Shown here: piece by piece, positions 1 through 8,266 of the stretch
How the letters are laid out: each line of letters opens with the position of its first letter
Position numbering within the stretch: position 1 is the first letter of the stretch
Source: Stutzerimonas sp. S1
Lineage (GTDB): Bacteria; Pseudomonadota; Gammaproteobacteria; Pseudomonadales; Pseudomonadaceae
NCBI RefSeq assembly: GCF_025966695.1
Contig: NZ_JAOEIY010000001.1
Coordinates: forward strand, 320,474-384,473
Reading direction: 5' to 3'
DNA: 64,000 nucleotides
The notes under the pieces: model-generated
Seen by the model: the letters and a program-made list of their open reading frames with translations, nothing else
Database searches by the model: none
Told to the model about the DNA's origin: nothing
Program-made: the position numbers and the translations under genes

Positions 1-2
1 CC

Positions 3-119
3 GCCTTCTGGGCGCGCCAGGGCTACATCGAGCACGAGCAGCTCGAACCGCAGCAGGCCGGCAACCTCGCCAGCTACCAGATCCCGGCGGTGTACATGGT
101 GCGCAGCCTGCACCAATAA
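3..119 (+). CDS. GNAT-type acetyltransferase, C-terminal fragment
   Basis: Only the last 38 codons lie in the window; the gene enters from the left edge. The visible tail contains FWARQGYIEHEQL followed by YQIPAVYMVRSL. An aromatic-rich Phe-x-x-x-x-Gly-Tyr turn followed by a terminal beta strand ending in a Met-x-Arg/Lys pattern is typical of the end of GNAT N-acetyltransferases. It lies 149 bases upstream of ureE on the same strand, and acetyltransferase genes are often mixed into pseudomonad urease clusters. The substrate cannot be told, and the family call rests on a short stretch. Confidence 0.55.
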   Translation, partial: AFWARQGYIEHEQLEPQQAGNLASYQIPAVYMVRSLHQ

Positions 120-238
120 GAAGCACGCCTGCGCAATGCCGCCGGCGTACGCACCACAGGCGTGCGCGACCGGCCCCATAATCATGCACGCCCAGGCCAA
201 AACCCGTCTGCCAAGCGGGTTGGCAAGCCGCTTGCTGT

Positions 239-262
239 GTCCCGGTATCACACGACCGGGAC
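239..262 (+). other. Hairpin just upstream of the ureE start
   Basis: An 8-bp perfect inverted repeat, GTCCCGGT / ACCGGGAC with an 8-base loop, ends six bases before the ureE ATG. No good Shine-Dalgarno sequence is visible, so the hairpin occupies the place where a ribosome would bind. It may modulate ureE translation or may be a leftover terminator. It is read from sequence only. Confidence 0.4.
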
Positions 263-268
263 CTTCCA

Positions 269-769
269 ATGCTGGTGATCCACCAACGTACCGCCGCTCG
301 CTCCGAGTGGCAGGCCGAACTCGAACTGACCTACGACGCCCGCAGCAAGAGCCGCCTGCGCTGCTTCAGCCGTAACGGCGAGGAAGTCGGACTGTTCCTC
401 GAGCGCGGCCAGCCACCGCTGCACGACGGCGAATGCCTGCTGGCCAACGATGGTCGGGTGGTACGCGTGCGCGCCCGTCCCGAACGGCTGCTGCACGTCA
501 CCTGCGCCAATGCCTTCGAACTCACTCGCGCGGCCTACCACCTGGGCAATCGCCATGTCGCCCTGCAGGTTGGTGATGGCTGGCTGCGGCTGCTCGACGA
601 CTACGTGCTCAAGGACATGCTGCTGCAGCTGGGCGCTACGGTGCAGGCTGTCGAGGCTCCATTTCAGCCCGAACACGGCGCCTACGGTGGCGGTCATCAT
701 CATTCCCATGCCGGCGAGGCGGAATTCAGCTACGCACCACGCCTGCATCAGTTCGGCGTACGTCCGTGA
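269..769 (+). CDS. ureE: Urease accessory protein UreE (nickel metallochaperone)
   Basis: A cytosolic dimeric chaperone that binds nickel and passes it to the UreDFG-apourease complex. The 166-residue protein has the usual UreE length, starts MLVIH as pseudomonad UreE proteins do, and carries a block reading FELTRAAYHLGNRH that holds the conserved interface metal ligand. Near the C-terminus it has GGGHHHSHAGE, the short histidine cluster characteristic of UreE. The stop codon overlaps the ureF start by four bases (GTGA), so translation of the two is probably coupled. The structural genes ureABC are not in the window and presumably lie to the left. Confidence 0.96.
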   Translation: MLVIHQRTAARSEWQAELELTYDARSKSRLRCFSRNGEEVGLFLERGQPPLHDGECLLANDGRVVRVRARPERLLHVTCANAFELTRAAYHLGNRHVALQVGDGWLRLLDDYVLKDMLLQLGATVQAVEAPFQPEHGAYGGGHHHSHAGEAEFSYAPRLHQFGVRP

Positions 770-1464
770 ACGCCGTCGCGACGAGCAGCCTGCATCCGGC
801 CTGGGCACTGCTCCGGCTGGCCAGCCCGCAGCTGCCAATCGGCGGCTACAGCTATTCCCAGGGGCTGGAAATGGCGGTGGAGAACGGCCAGGTGCACGGC
901 CCGGACAGCGCCCGGCGTTGGCTAGAGGATCAGCTGCTGCTCAACCTCGCGCGCTTCGAAGCGCCGCTCCTGCTCGCCCATTGCGAAGCCGCCGTGGAGG
1001 ATGACTGGCCGCGCCTGTTGCAACTGGCCGCGGAACATCGCGCCAGCCGCGAAACCCGCGAGCTGCAACTGGAGAGCCGGCAGATGGGCTATTCGCTCGG
1101 CCAGCTGCTCGACGGCCTGCCGGAGCTCGATCAGCCGGCGCGTGACTGCCTGGCGGCTGCCGGCGAGCCCGGCCTGGCCCTGGCCTGGGCATTGGCCGCC
1201 CGCGCCTGGCGCATCCCGCCGACCGAGGCGCTGGCCGCCTGGTTGTGGGGCTGGCTGGAGAACCAGCTCGCCGTGCTGATGAAGACGCTGCCGCTGGGGC
1301 AGCAGGCGGCTCAGCGGTTGACTTCGGCGCTGTTGCCAAGCCTCGATGAGGCCGCTCGCATCGCTGCCGAGCGGGCGCCCGAAGATTGGGGGAGCCTGGC
1401 GTTCGGGTTGGCGCTGGCGAGCATGGGGCATGAGCGGCAGTACAGTCGGTTGTTCAGGTCATGA
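766..1464 (+). CDS. ureF: Urease accessory protein UreF
   Basis: UreF bridges UreD and the GTPase UreG in the complex that activates apourease and is thought to gate GTP hydrolysis during nickel insertion. The 232-residue, mostly helical protein contains the family signature LPIGGYSYSQGLE near residues 24-36 and ends with the conserved SLAFGLALASMGHERQYSRLFRS tail, here described by its key MGHE element. The start is GTG at 766, overlapping the ureE stop in the arrangement GTGA. Unusually, the following gene ureG begins 357 bases downstream rather than immediately. Confidence 0.95.
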   Translation: MNAVATSSLHPAWALLRLASPQLPIGGYSYSQGLEMAVENGQVHGPDSARRWLEDQLLLNLARFEAPLLLAHCEAAVEDDWPRLLQLAAEHRASRETRELQLESRQMGYSLGQLLDGLPELDQPARDCLAAAGEPGLALAWALAARAWRIPPTEALAAWLWGWLENQLAVLMKTLPLGQQAAQRLTSALLPSLDEAARIAAERAPEDWGSLAFGLALASMGHERQYSRLFRS

Positions 1465-1821
1465 GGAGGGCGAGTCCGGCTCTGGCGCCTGTAGCGGTAG
1501 GCGCGAGCTCTGCTCGCGAAGCTGCTGGACACGCGCGACGCACTGTATTCGACGAGCCAACGCAAAGGCGTCTCGACCGCGAAACTGTTGGCTTTTTGCC
1601 TGAGTGCCAGAGCGCCGCGCTTTACTCGGCGCGAGCGACAGGTTGCGCCAAGGAAATCGCGGCGCCCCACGGAAGCACTCAAGCCACTACCGGCACGCAC
1701 CGCATCCGCGAGCGGCAAACAAGCTCACCCAACGAATCCCATCCCCCTGCCCCAATCGGCAGCGGCACGCCCTTCGCACCAACCCCAAGGCAGCCACACC
1801 GCCTTCCAGAGGAGACCACCC
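1465..1821. other. Long intergenic gap between ureF and ureG
   Basis: No convincing gene is present. The ureG frame stays open upstream to about 1588, but the extension is low-complexity, rich in Pro/Arg/Ser/Ala, and lacks UreG-family similarity. The gap contains a REP-like palindrome near its start. No clear sigma-70 promoter was found, so whether ureG is transcribed from ureEF or separately cannot be decided from sequence. Confidence 0.6.
1489..1520 (+). repeat. REP-like palindromic element
   Basis: The stretch reads TGTAGCGGTAG followed by CGCGAGC-TCT-GCTCGCG and then AA. This closely resembles the Pseudomonas REP consensus (TGTAGGAGCGAGC...GCTCGCGAA). The palindromic core is a perfect 7-bp stem (1502-1508 with 1512-1518) around a 3-base loop. 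REP elements of this kind sit between genes by the hundreds in pseudomonads and are mobilised by RAYT transposases. Only one copy was recognised in this window. Confidence 0.7.
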
Positions 1822-2436
1822 ATGAGCACCCAACCCCTGCGCGTCGGCATTGGCGGGCCGGTCGGTTCCGGCAAGACCGCCCTGACCCTCGCCCTGTGCC
1901 AGGCCCTGCGCGAGCGCTACAACCTCGCCGTGGTGACCAACGACATCTACACCCAGGAAGACGCCCAGTTCCTCGTGCGTAACGAGGCGCTGGCGCCCGA
2001 GCGGATCATCGGTGTGGAGACCGGCGGCTGTCCGCACACGGCAATCCGCGAGGACGCCTCGATCAACCTCGAGGCCGTGGAGCAGCTCAACCGGCGCTTT
2101 CCCGGCCTGGATCTGATCATCGTCGAGTCCGGCGGCGACAACCTCTCGGCGACCTTCAGCCCGGAGCTGTCGGACCTGACCATCTACGTGATCGACGTCT
2201 CCGCCGGCGACAAGCTGCCGCGCAAGGGCGGGCCGGGCATCTGCAAGTCCGACCTGCTGGTGATCAACAAGATCGACCTGGCGCCGATGGTCGGTGCCTC
2301 GCTGGAGGTGATGGATCGCGACGCCCGCAAGATGCGCGGCGAGCGACCGTTCGTCTTCAGCAACCAGAAGGTCGGCCAGGGTCTCGAGGAGATCATCGCC
2401 TTCATCGAAAAACAGGGAATGCTCAGCGCCGCCTGA
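1822..2436 (+). CDS. ureG: Urease accessory GTPase UreG
   Basis: A SIMIBI-class GTPase that powers delivery of nickel from UreE to apourease through UreD and UreF. The 204-residue product has the P-loop [11 protein letters not shown] near residues 11-21, the invariant CPH metal motif in [13 protein letters not shown], the ESGGDNL motif and the NKIDLAP guanine-specificity element. The ATG at 1822 is preceded by GAGGAGA at good spacing and gives the normal family length. It is separated from ureF by an unusually long gap holding a REP element. Confidence 0.96.
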   Translation: MSTQPLRVGIGGPVGSGKTALTLALCQALRERYNLAVVTNDIYTQEDAQFLVRNEALAPERIIGVETGGCPHTAIREDASINLEAVEQLNRRFPGLDLIIVESGGDNLSATFSPELSDLTIYVIDVSAGDKLPRKGGPGICKSDLLVINKIDLAPMVGASLEVMDRDARKMRGERPFVFSNQKVGQGLEEIIAFIEKQGMLSAA

Positions 2437-2464
2437 TGTTCGCCCACTCATCCAAGGAGTCTTT

Positions 2465-3037
2465 ATGAATCTGCGCAAACCACTGCTCGCCACCCTTCTG
2501 CTGCTCAGCCCCGCGCTGGCCCTGGCTCACCCCGGGCATGACCACGCCGGCGTGCTGTCCGGTATCGCTCACCCCGTCTTCGGTCTCGATCACCTGCTGG
2601 CGATGGTCGCCGTCGGGCTGTGGGCGGCCCAGCAGACCGGCAAGGCGCGTTGGGCGCTGCCGCTGATCTTCGTCACCACCATGCTGCTCGGCGGCCTCGC
2701 CGGCTTTGCCGGTATCGAGATGCCGCTGATGGAAACCGGCATTGCCGGCTCGGTGCTGGCCCTCGGCCTGCTGGTGGCGCTGGCGGTGCGCCCGCCGCTG
2801 GCCGTCGCCGCAACATTGACCGCCCTATTCGCCGCCAGCCACGGCGTCGCCCACGGCCTGGAACTGCCGGAGCTGTCCAGCCCGTGGGGTTATGCCGCCG
2901 GCTTCATGCTCGCCACCGCGGCGCTGCATGGCGCCGGTTATGCGCTGGTGCGTTACCTGCCGCAGGCTGGCGCGCCGCTGGTGCGTATCGCCGGGGCCGC
3001 CTCGGCGCTGACCGGAGCCTGGCTGCTGGCCAGCTGA
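2465..3037 (+). CDS. ureJ: HupE/UreJ family nickel/metal transporter
   Basis: A 190-residue inner-membrane protein with an N-terminal signal-like helix ending at ALA-HPGHDHAG and about six further hydrophobic segments. The HPGHDHAG motif after the cleavage region and FGLDHLLAMVAVGLWAA are the hallmark metal-binding sequences of HupE/UreJ proteins, which are believed to move nickel across the envelope for hydrogenase or urease. It follows ureG by 28 bases with AAGGAG just before the start, so it belongs to the urease operon. The nickel specificity is inferred from context. Confidence 0.88.
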   Translation: MNLRKPLLATLLLLSPALALAHPGHDHAGVLSGIAHPVFGLDHLLAMVAVGLWAAQQTGKARWALPLIFVTTMLLGGLAGFAGIEMPLMETGIAGSVLALGLLVALAVRPPLAVAATLTALFAASHGVAHGLELPELSSPWGYAAGFMLATAALHGAGYALVRYLPQAGAPLVRIAGAASALTGAWLLAS

Positions 3038-3057
3038 CCATGCGGTGCGGCGCCGTC

Positions 3058-3300
3058 TCAGTGGTACTGCCGGCGCAGCGCCACGTTGAGGCGGTCGACC
3101 ACTTCGGCCCAGTCGGCATCCTCGAGAATTTCTTCGCGCAGGAAACTCGCCTGGGCCGGGCTCCAGAATGGCGCGTCGGCCAGGGCTATGCCTTCTGCCA
3201 ACGGCGAATGACGTTCGATGAACTGCCTGATCGAGACATCGTCGTTGGGCAAGCCCAACTGCTCGAACAGGTTGTGGAAGGCGTGGATCGACTGTTCCAT
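3058..3300 (-). CDS. DUF2789 family small protein
   Basis: An 80-residue acidic protein beginning MEQSIHAFHNLFEQLGL and containing SPLAEGIALADAPFWSPAQ, which I recognise as the DUF2789 family found in pseudomonads and relatives. Its function is unknown. The start at 3300 has GGAGGTTCAC in front of ATG, a better site than the longer frame beginning at 3372. It lies 80 bases downstream of amn on the same strand and is convergent with ureJ, with only about 20 bases between the two stop codons. Confidence 0.8.
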   Translation of the reverse strand: MEQSIHAFHNLFEQLGLPNDDVSIRQFIERHSPLAEGIALADAPFWSPAQASFLREEILEDADWAEVVDRLNVALRRQYH

Positions 3301-3380
3301 GTGAACCTCCGGTGCTTTCGCGGGAATGAACGCCTTGAGTATCGTCCATTCCCGCGAGAGCGTCGGCGGCATGTGCCGAC

Positions 3381-4853
3381 TCAGCGGAACGGCGGCTCGT
3401 CGAAGCTGCGCAGCTTGCGCGAGTGCAGCGAGTTGAGCTGGCTGCGCAGCAGGTCCAGCGCGGTGATGCCGATCTTCAGGTGCTGGCTGACTGCGCGCTC
3501 ATAGAACGCATTGGCCGAGCCGGGCAGCTTGATCTCGCTGTGCAACGGCTTGTCCGAAACGCACAGCAGCGTGCCGTAAGGCACCCGCAGACGATAACCC
3601 TGGGCGGCGATGGTGCCGCTTTCCATGTCCACCGCCACGGCGCGCGAGAGGTTGATCAGCGGTCGCTCCTGCGCCCAGCGCAACTCCCAGTTGCGGTCGT
3701 CATAGGTCAGTACGGTGCCGGTACGCAGACGCTTCTTCAGCGCTTCACCCTGCTCGCCGGTGACCTTGGCGGCCGACTCCTGCAGCGCCTGCTGCACTTC
3801 GGCCAACGCCGGCAGCGGAATGTGTGGCGGCAGTACGCGATCGAGAATGCCGTCGCGGCGCATATAGGCGTGGGCCAGCACATAGTCGCCAATCGACTGC
3901 GACTGCCGCAGCCCGCCGCAGTGGCCGATCATCAACCAGCAGTGCGGGCGCAGTACGGCGAGGTGGTCGGTGATGTTCTTGGCATTGGACGGGCCGACGC
4001 CGATGTTGACCAGGGTGATGCCGTGGCCGTCCGCGGCGATCAGGTGATAGGCCGGCATTTGGTAGCGGTGCCACATCACGCCGCCGATGATCGCCTGCGC
4101 CTCGCCCTCCTCCATGCCGCGCTCGATCACCACGTTGCCGGGCAGCACCATGCGCACGAAGCGGGTGTCGTCGCGCAGCATGTCCAGACCATGGCGGATG
4201 AACTGGTCAACGTAGCGGTGGTAGTTGGTCAGCAGGATCCACGGCTGTACGTGACGCCAGTCGCTGCCGGTGTAGTGCACCAGGCGGCGCAGGGAGAAGT
4301 CCACCCGCGCGGCATCGAACAGGGCCAGCGGATAGGGGTCGGCATGCTCCCAGTCGTAGAGCCCGTCGGCGATGTCATCGCAGGCGGCGGACAGATCGGT
4401 GCTGGGGAAGACCCGCGCCAGCTCGGCGGCGGTCACGCCGCTGCCGGACAGCTCGTCGCCCTGCTCGATCACATAGGGATAGGGGATGTTGCGCTCGCTG
4501 ATGCCGACTTCCACCTTGACGTTGAAGTCGTGCATCAACGGGCGCAGCTGGTCGAGCAGATAGGCGCGGAATGCTGCCGGATGGGTCACGGTGACGCTGT
4601 AGACACCGGGTGCCTGCACCTTGGCGTAGGCACGGGTCGAGGCCGGTACTTCGCCGTGGCATTCGTAAGTCAGGCGCAGTTCCGGGTAGCGGAACAGGTC
4701 GCGCTCGTCCGCGCTTGGCTCGGTGCGGTTGGCAACGTAGCGCTTGAGTGCCCGGTTGAGCGCAGTCGTGGCGCGCTGGTGAAGCTCGGCCAGGTGATCG
4801 ACCGCTGCCTCGGCAGTGCTGGCGACGGTGAAACGCTGGGTATCGGGAGTCAT
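3381..4853 (-). CDS. amn: AMP nucleosidase
   Basis: Hydrolyses AMP to adenine and ribose 5-phosphate and so helps regulate adenylate levels in the cytosol. The 490-residue length matches bacterial Amn. The N-terminal half (about residues 1-180) matches the Amn-specific domain, with FNVKVEVGISERNIPYPYV. The C-terminal half is a nucleoside-phosphorylase-like fold with GVGPSNAKNITDHLAVLRPHCWLMIGHCGGL and AVDMESGTIAAQG, described here by its purine-site Met-Glu-Ser. The ATG at 4853 starts the protein at MTPDTQRF; the frame is open upstream but the extension is arginine- and cysteine-rich and unlike the family. Confidence 0.93.
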   Translation of the reverse strand: MTPDTQRFTVASTAEAAVDHLAELHQRATTALNRALKRYVANRTEPSADERDLFRYPELRLTYECHGEVPASTRAYAKVQAPGVYSVTVTHPAAFRAYLLDQLRPLMHDFNVKVEVGISERNIPYPYVIEQGDELSGSGVTAAELARVFPSTDLSAACDDIADGLYDWEHADPYPLALFDAARVDFSLRRLVHYTGSDWRHVQPWILLTNYHRYVDQFIRHGLDMLRDDTRFVRMVLPGNVVIERGMEEGEAQAIIGGVMWHRYQMPAYHLIAADGHGITLVNIGVGPSNAKNITDHLAVLRPHCWLMIGHCGGLRQSQSIGDYVLAHAYMRRDGILDRVLPPHIPLPALAEVQQALQESAAKVTGEQGEALKKRLRTGTVLTYDDRNWELRWAQERPLINLSRAVAVDMESGTIAAQGYRLRVPYGTLLCVSDKPLHSEIKLPGSANAFYERAVSQHLKIGITALDLLRSQLNSLHSRKLRSFDEPPFR

Positions 4854-4950
4854 GCGGCAAGGTCCTGTCTGTGCGAATGGCAGTATCTTGGCCGGAATTC
4901 TTGACGAATGTACATGCCGCACGCAGGCCACGGTGCTTGCGCGCAGGCAC

Positions 4951-4983
4951 AAAAAAACCGATGCCGGCTACCCGGCATCGGTT
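4951..4983 (-). terminator. Rho-independent terminator of the CoA-transferase gene
   Basis: A perfect 12-bp stem (AACCGATGCCGG, 4956-4967, with CCGGCATCGGTT, 4972-4983) closes a 4-base loop. Read on the minus strand it is followed by an unbroken T run (4951-4957 as A on plus). It lies about 65 bases after the stop of the gene ending at 5050, in the right orientation. Confidence 0.9.
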
Positions 4984-5049
4984 CCTTCGGTTGGTTCCGG
5001 CAGCGCCCGAAAACCCGGGCGACTACCAGTCCCGCCAATCAGCTGACGA

Positions 5050-6561
5050 TTACTTGTTCAGCTTCATGGTGCCGTGCTGGGCCAGATGAGTGTGCCAGGA
5101 GAAGGCCTTCTCCAGCACGTGCGGGGTGTGCCCGCCGCGGGTCTTGGCTTCCTCGAGGTAATCCAGCGCCTGCTGCTTGTAGTCCGGGTGCATGCAGTTG
5201 GCGATGATGCGCTGGGCAGCTTCGGCCGGAGCCAGACCACGCAGATCGGCATAGCCCTGTTCGGTGATGATCACGTCGACATCGTGGTTGGTGTGGTCCA
5301 CGTGCGTGACGAACGGCACAACGGAGGACACATTGCCATTCTTCGCGGTAGAAGCGGTCACGAAGATGGTGATGCGGGCGTTACGGGCGAAGTCACCCGA
5401 GCCACCGATACCGTTCATCATGTGGGTGCCGCTCACGTGGGTGGAGTTCACGTTGCCGTAGATGTCCACTTCCAGCGCGGTGTTGAACGAGATGATGCCC
5501 AGGCGACGGATGACTTCCGGATGGTTGGAGATTTCCTGCGGACGGAACACCACCTTGCCAGCGTACTTGGCCATGTCCGAAGCGAGGTTTTCCACGCGCT
5601 TCTTGGACAGGGAGAACGCGGTACCGGCGGCGAACTTCACCACGCCAGCGTCGATCAGGTCGAACACACCGTCCTGCAGCACTTCGGAGGCCACCACCAG
5701 GTCCTTGAACTCGGAGGTGCGCATGCCGTTCAGCACGGCGTTGGCCACAGAACCCACGCCGGACTGCAGCGGCGCCAGGCTGTTGGTCAGGCGGCCGGAT
5801 TTCACTTCTGCGCGCAGGAAGTCCAGCAGGTTGTCGGCGATCTTCTGGGTTTCTTCGTTCGGCTCGAACAGCGGCGATGGGATATCCGGCTCGCTGGACA
5901 GCACGATGCCGCGCACCTTGGCCGGATCGACCGGAATGCCCACTGTACCGATACGGGTGCTGACGTCGAACACCGGGATGGCTTCGCGAGTGTTCTCGCC
6001 GGCGGGACCCGGGATGTAGATGTCGTGCATGCCTTCGTATTCACGCGGAGCGGAGGTGTTCAGCTCGATAATCACGTGCTTGGCGGTCTGCACGAAGATC
6101 GGCGAGTTACCCACCGAACCAGTCGGAATGATCTGGCCGTCTTCGGTAATGGCCGCCGCTTCGATGATGGCGTAGTCGACCTGTGGCAGCACGCCCTGGC
6201 GAATCAGCTCCGCGGTATGGGACAGGTGCTGGTCGATGTAGAGAATCTCGCCGGCGTTGATCTTCTTGCGCTGGACCGGGTTGCCCTGGTACGGAATGCG
6301 CTTGTTGATGATGCCGGCTTCGGCCATGGACTGGTCGGCCGCCGGTCCCATGGAGGCGCCGGTGAACAGATTGACCTTGAATTTTTCACGCTGGCCGCGC
6401 TCGGACAGCGCCTTGGGGAACACCTTCGGCTCGCCGAACAGGGTGAAGCCACTCATGCCCAGTGTCATGCCGTCTTCGATCCACGACGCGGCCTCTTCTG
6501 CCGGGACAACCTTGTCGAGAAACGCCGCGTTGCGAATGTACTTGTTTAGATCCGTTGCCAT
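5050..6561 (-). CDS. Acetyl-CoA hydrolase / CoA-transferase family protein
   Basis: A 503-residue cytosolic enzyme of the Ach1/SucCoA-transferase (Cat1, AarC) family. Members move CoA between succinyl-CoA, acetyl-CoA or propionyl-CoA and free acids; many annotated hydrolases are really succinyl-CoA:acetate transferases. Visible family features are MSGFTLFGEPKVFP near the N-terminus, VASEVLQDGVFDLID, which holds the expected catalytic glutamate, and the glycine-rich GIGGSGDFARNA with TEQGYADLRG near the C-terminus. The ATG at 6561 follows AGAGGTGAATTC, a strong ribosome site. It is monocistronic with its own terminator downstream. Substrate choice cannot be read from sequence. Confidence 0.88.
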   Translation of the reverse strand: MATDLNKYIRNAAFLDKVVPAEEAASWIEDGMTLGMSGFTLFGEPKVFPKALSERGQREKFKVNLFTGASMGPAADQSMAEAGIINKRIPYQGNPVQRKKINAGEILYIDQHLSHTAELIRQGVLPQVDYAIIEAAAITEDGQIIPTGSVGNSPIFVQTAKHVIIELNTSAPREYEGMHDIYIPGPAGENTREAIPVFDVSTRIGTVGIPVDPAKVRGIVLSSEPDIPSPLFEPNEETQKIADNLLDFLRAEVKSGRLTNSLAPLQSGVGSVANAVLNGMRTSEFKDLVVASEVLQDGVFDLIDAGVVKFAAGTAFSLSKKRVENLASDMAKYAGKVVFRPQEISNHPEVIRRLGIISFNTALEVDIYGNVNSTHVSGTHMMNGIGGSGDFARNARITIFVTASTAKNGNVSSVVPFVTHVDHTNHDVDVIITEQGYADLRGLAPAEAAQRIIANCMHPDYKQQALDYLEEAKTRGGHTPHVLEKAFSWHTHLAQHGTMKLNK

Positions 6562-7096
6562 GAATTCACCTCTGAAACTCATCGAATGCTCGTCCGTGAA
6601 GGCTCTGCAAAGAATTCGCTAGTGCCTGACGAGGCATGGAGACGGCGGCTTCAAGTTCGGAGACAAAACGCCCATGTCTTTTGCCGCTCAATCCGTTGGA
6701 ACCTCAAAAAATCATGCCGCGCTTGCAACCCCGTACTGTAGTCGCTCGCTGCATTCTAGGGTCCTCAGCTCGTTTGGCTGTTATACGAAGGTACTAGCAA
6801 GCCTACGGGACAAAAAGCCCACAGCTGGTATAGACGGGGCAAGAGTAACCAGCAAATCGGCCGGTCCGAACCTGCTAGCACCGCCATACAGCTGCGGCGC
6901 ACTGTGCGCCAGTCACGCGCCGATATCCAGCCCCGCCCGCCAGCGGCGTGCGGTAGAGCCGCTCGCGACCGTCGTGGCGACTGGCGATGAAGCGATAAGA
7001 ATCGCTATTCAGCAGCGGAATCCCTGGACTGCGTCGTCCCGGCTCAACGTGGGCAAGCCCCTGTACAACGACGCCCGCTGATGACGCTACCGCCGT
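6562..7096. other. Gene-free 535-base region with lowered GC
   Basis: By eye, 6600-6880 is clearly less GC-rich than the surrounding genes. A plus-strand frame (6674-7081) is open but reads as low-complexity Ser/Arg/Ala with no family resemblance. On the minus strand the frame of the calcium-binding gene continues for 73 sense codons after its TGA at 7097-7099, to a TAG at 6875-6877. The promoter of the CoA-transferase gene must lie in the left part, but no convincing -35/-10 pair was found. Confidence 0.5.
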
Positions 7097-8209
7097 TCAA
7101 ACCGCCAGATCGACCTGCTGCACACTGCCCACCTGGCCATTTTCAAATAGAAACAGCCCGGTGCTCCTGACCCGCCCTTCCAGTTGCTGCTGGGCAATCA
7201 GGTCGAAGTCACCATAAGCGCGCGCCAGACCGATGGCACCGACTCCGGCGGAGCGCAGATCAACCTGTCCGCCCGCACCTTGCGCGTCCGGGCGCCACAG
7301 GCGGAGTTGTTCGAAGACACTGTCACCTTCGTCAATGAAGCCGTTGCCGTCCTCGTCATACGCGCTCAGGTCGGCGAAGCCATCGCCGGAGAGGGCGCCA
7401 AACAGCTCGCGACCGTCATCGACACGACCATTGCCATTGCGGTCCAGCGCCAGGAAGGCGCTGCCGGAGGCAAGACTGGCCAGGCTGTCGCGGTCACCGT
7501 CGGCATCGAGGTCGAAGCCGACGCGGTTGCTGGCATCCAGGCGTACCGGGCCGCCCCCGAGGTTGAGCACCAACGGGTCCTGCAATACCGCGCCGGCACG
7601 CATCGAAACGCTGGCGCTGCTGTATTGCACGCTGAGCATTTCGAGACTGAGCCCGTACTGGATCGTGCGCCCGTCGGCGGTGTTGACCGTGCCGCTGGCG
7701 CTGACGCTCAGCGACTCGCCGCGCCATTCCTGCACGCTGTACTGGTAGTTCAGAAAATCGCCATTCCCAGTCGGCTCCACCAGCGGCATGGCGCCGCCTG
7801 CAGATGGCGCCGCTGGCGCTGGCATGGCCAGGCCCGCGGAGAGCCTGTCGAGGGTGGCGTCGATCTCTTCAACCTCGCGCCCCAGCACCGCCAGCAACAT
7901 ACGCAGCTTGCGCAGGCTTTCTTCGTCGGGCGTGAAATCCAGGCTATGTGGGCCGCTCTCCGTGGCGGCGGGAGCCGCTTGCGGCAGGCCGTCAGCCAGG
8001 CTCTCCAGCTGTTTCGACGAGATCACCGGACGGTCCTGGGCAAGAAGCACTTCGGCCCGGCTGGAGCTGTTCACTTCGCTGCGCTCATGCCGACTGATCT
8101 GCAACCGCTGGCCGCCACGCTGCATGTCCAGTGTCTCGTTGACCTCGCGGCCTGCCGTGTAATGCCGCTCGGCACTCAACCCAAACTGTGCACTTGAGGT
8201 AATTCTCAT
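7097..8209 (-). CDS. EF-hand calcium-binding protein
   Basis: A 370-residue protein of unknown function with no obvious signal peptide. Residues about 95-125 look like a short helical segment with a possible coiled coil. The middle third is beta-rich. The C-terminal part has three acidic loops: DLDADGDRDS (about 233), DRNGNGRVDDGRE (about 256) and DEDGNGFIDEGD (about 285), the last two fitting EF-hand or dockerin-like calcium loops. Similar proteins are widespread in pseudomonads and are usually left hypothetical. The start at 8209 has GGAGGATTGCGGC before ATG; a longer start at 8266 abuts the upstream gene. It follows aidB by 57 bases on the same strand. Confidence 0.72.
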   Translation of the reverse strand: MRITSSAQFGLSAERHYTAGREVNETLDMQRGGQRLQISRHERSEVNSSSRAEVLLAQDRPVISSKQLESLADGLPQAAPAATESGPHSLDFTPDEESLRKLRMLLAVLGREVEEIDATLDRLSAGLAMPAPAAPSAGGAMPLVEPTGNGDFLNYQYSVQEWRGESLSVSASGTVNTADGRTIQYGLSLEMLSVQYSSASVSMRAGAVLQDPLVLNLGGGPVRLDASNRVGFDLDADGDRDSLASLASGSAFLALDRNGNGRVDDGRELFGALSGDGFADLSAYDEDGNGFIDEGDSVFEQLRLWRPDAQGAGGQVDLRSAGVGAIGLARAYGDFDLIAQQQLEGRVRSTGLFLFENGQVGSVQQVDLAV

Positions 8210-8266
8210 GCCGCAATCCTCCACTCGTTGCCACCATTTCGGCATCACTGAGCAAAAGTTGAGCAA

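Noticed and set aside
1588-1821. Possible N-terminal extension of ureG
   Set aside because: The extension is Pro/Arg/Ser-rich, unlike any UreG, while ATG 1822 has a strong ribosome site and gives the normal length.
3301-3372. Upstream start extending the DUF2789 protein to 104 residues
   Set aside because: The extra 24 residues are unlike the family and the inner ATG at 3300 has a good ribosome-binding site.
3423-4904. Long open frame of 493 codons on plus, antisense to amn
   Set aside because: High GC and third-position bias create long open antisense frames. The translation is rich in His/Gly/Val/Asp repeats without family resemblance, and the opposite strand encodes a clear AMP nucleosidase.
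5074-6549. 491-codon frame on plus, antisense to the CoA-transferase gene
   Set aside because: It mirrors the real gene exactly and shows the same His/Val/Gly-rich composition; the sense product has well-known motifs.
6674-7081. 135-codon plus-strand frame in the gene-free region
   Set aside because: No ribosome-binding site, no motif, and a composition like translated non-coding DNA.
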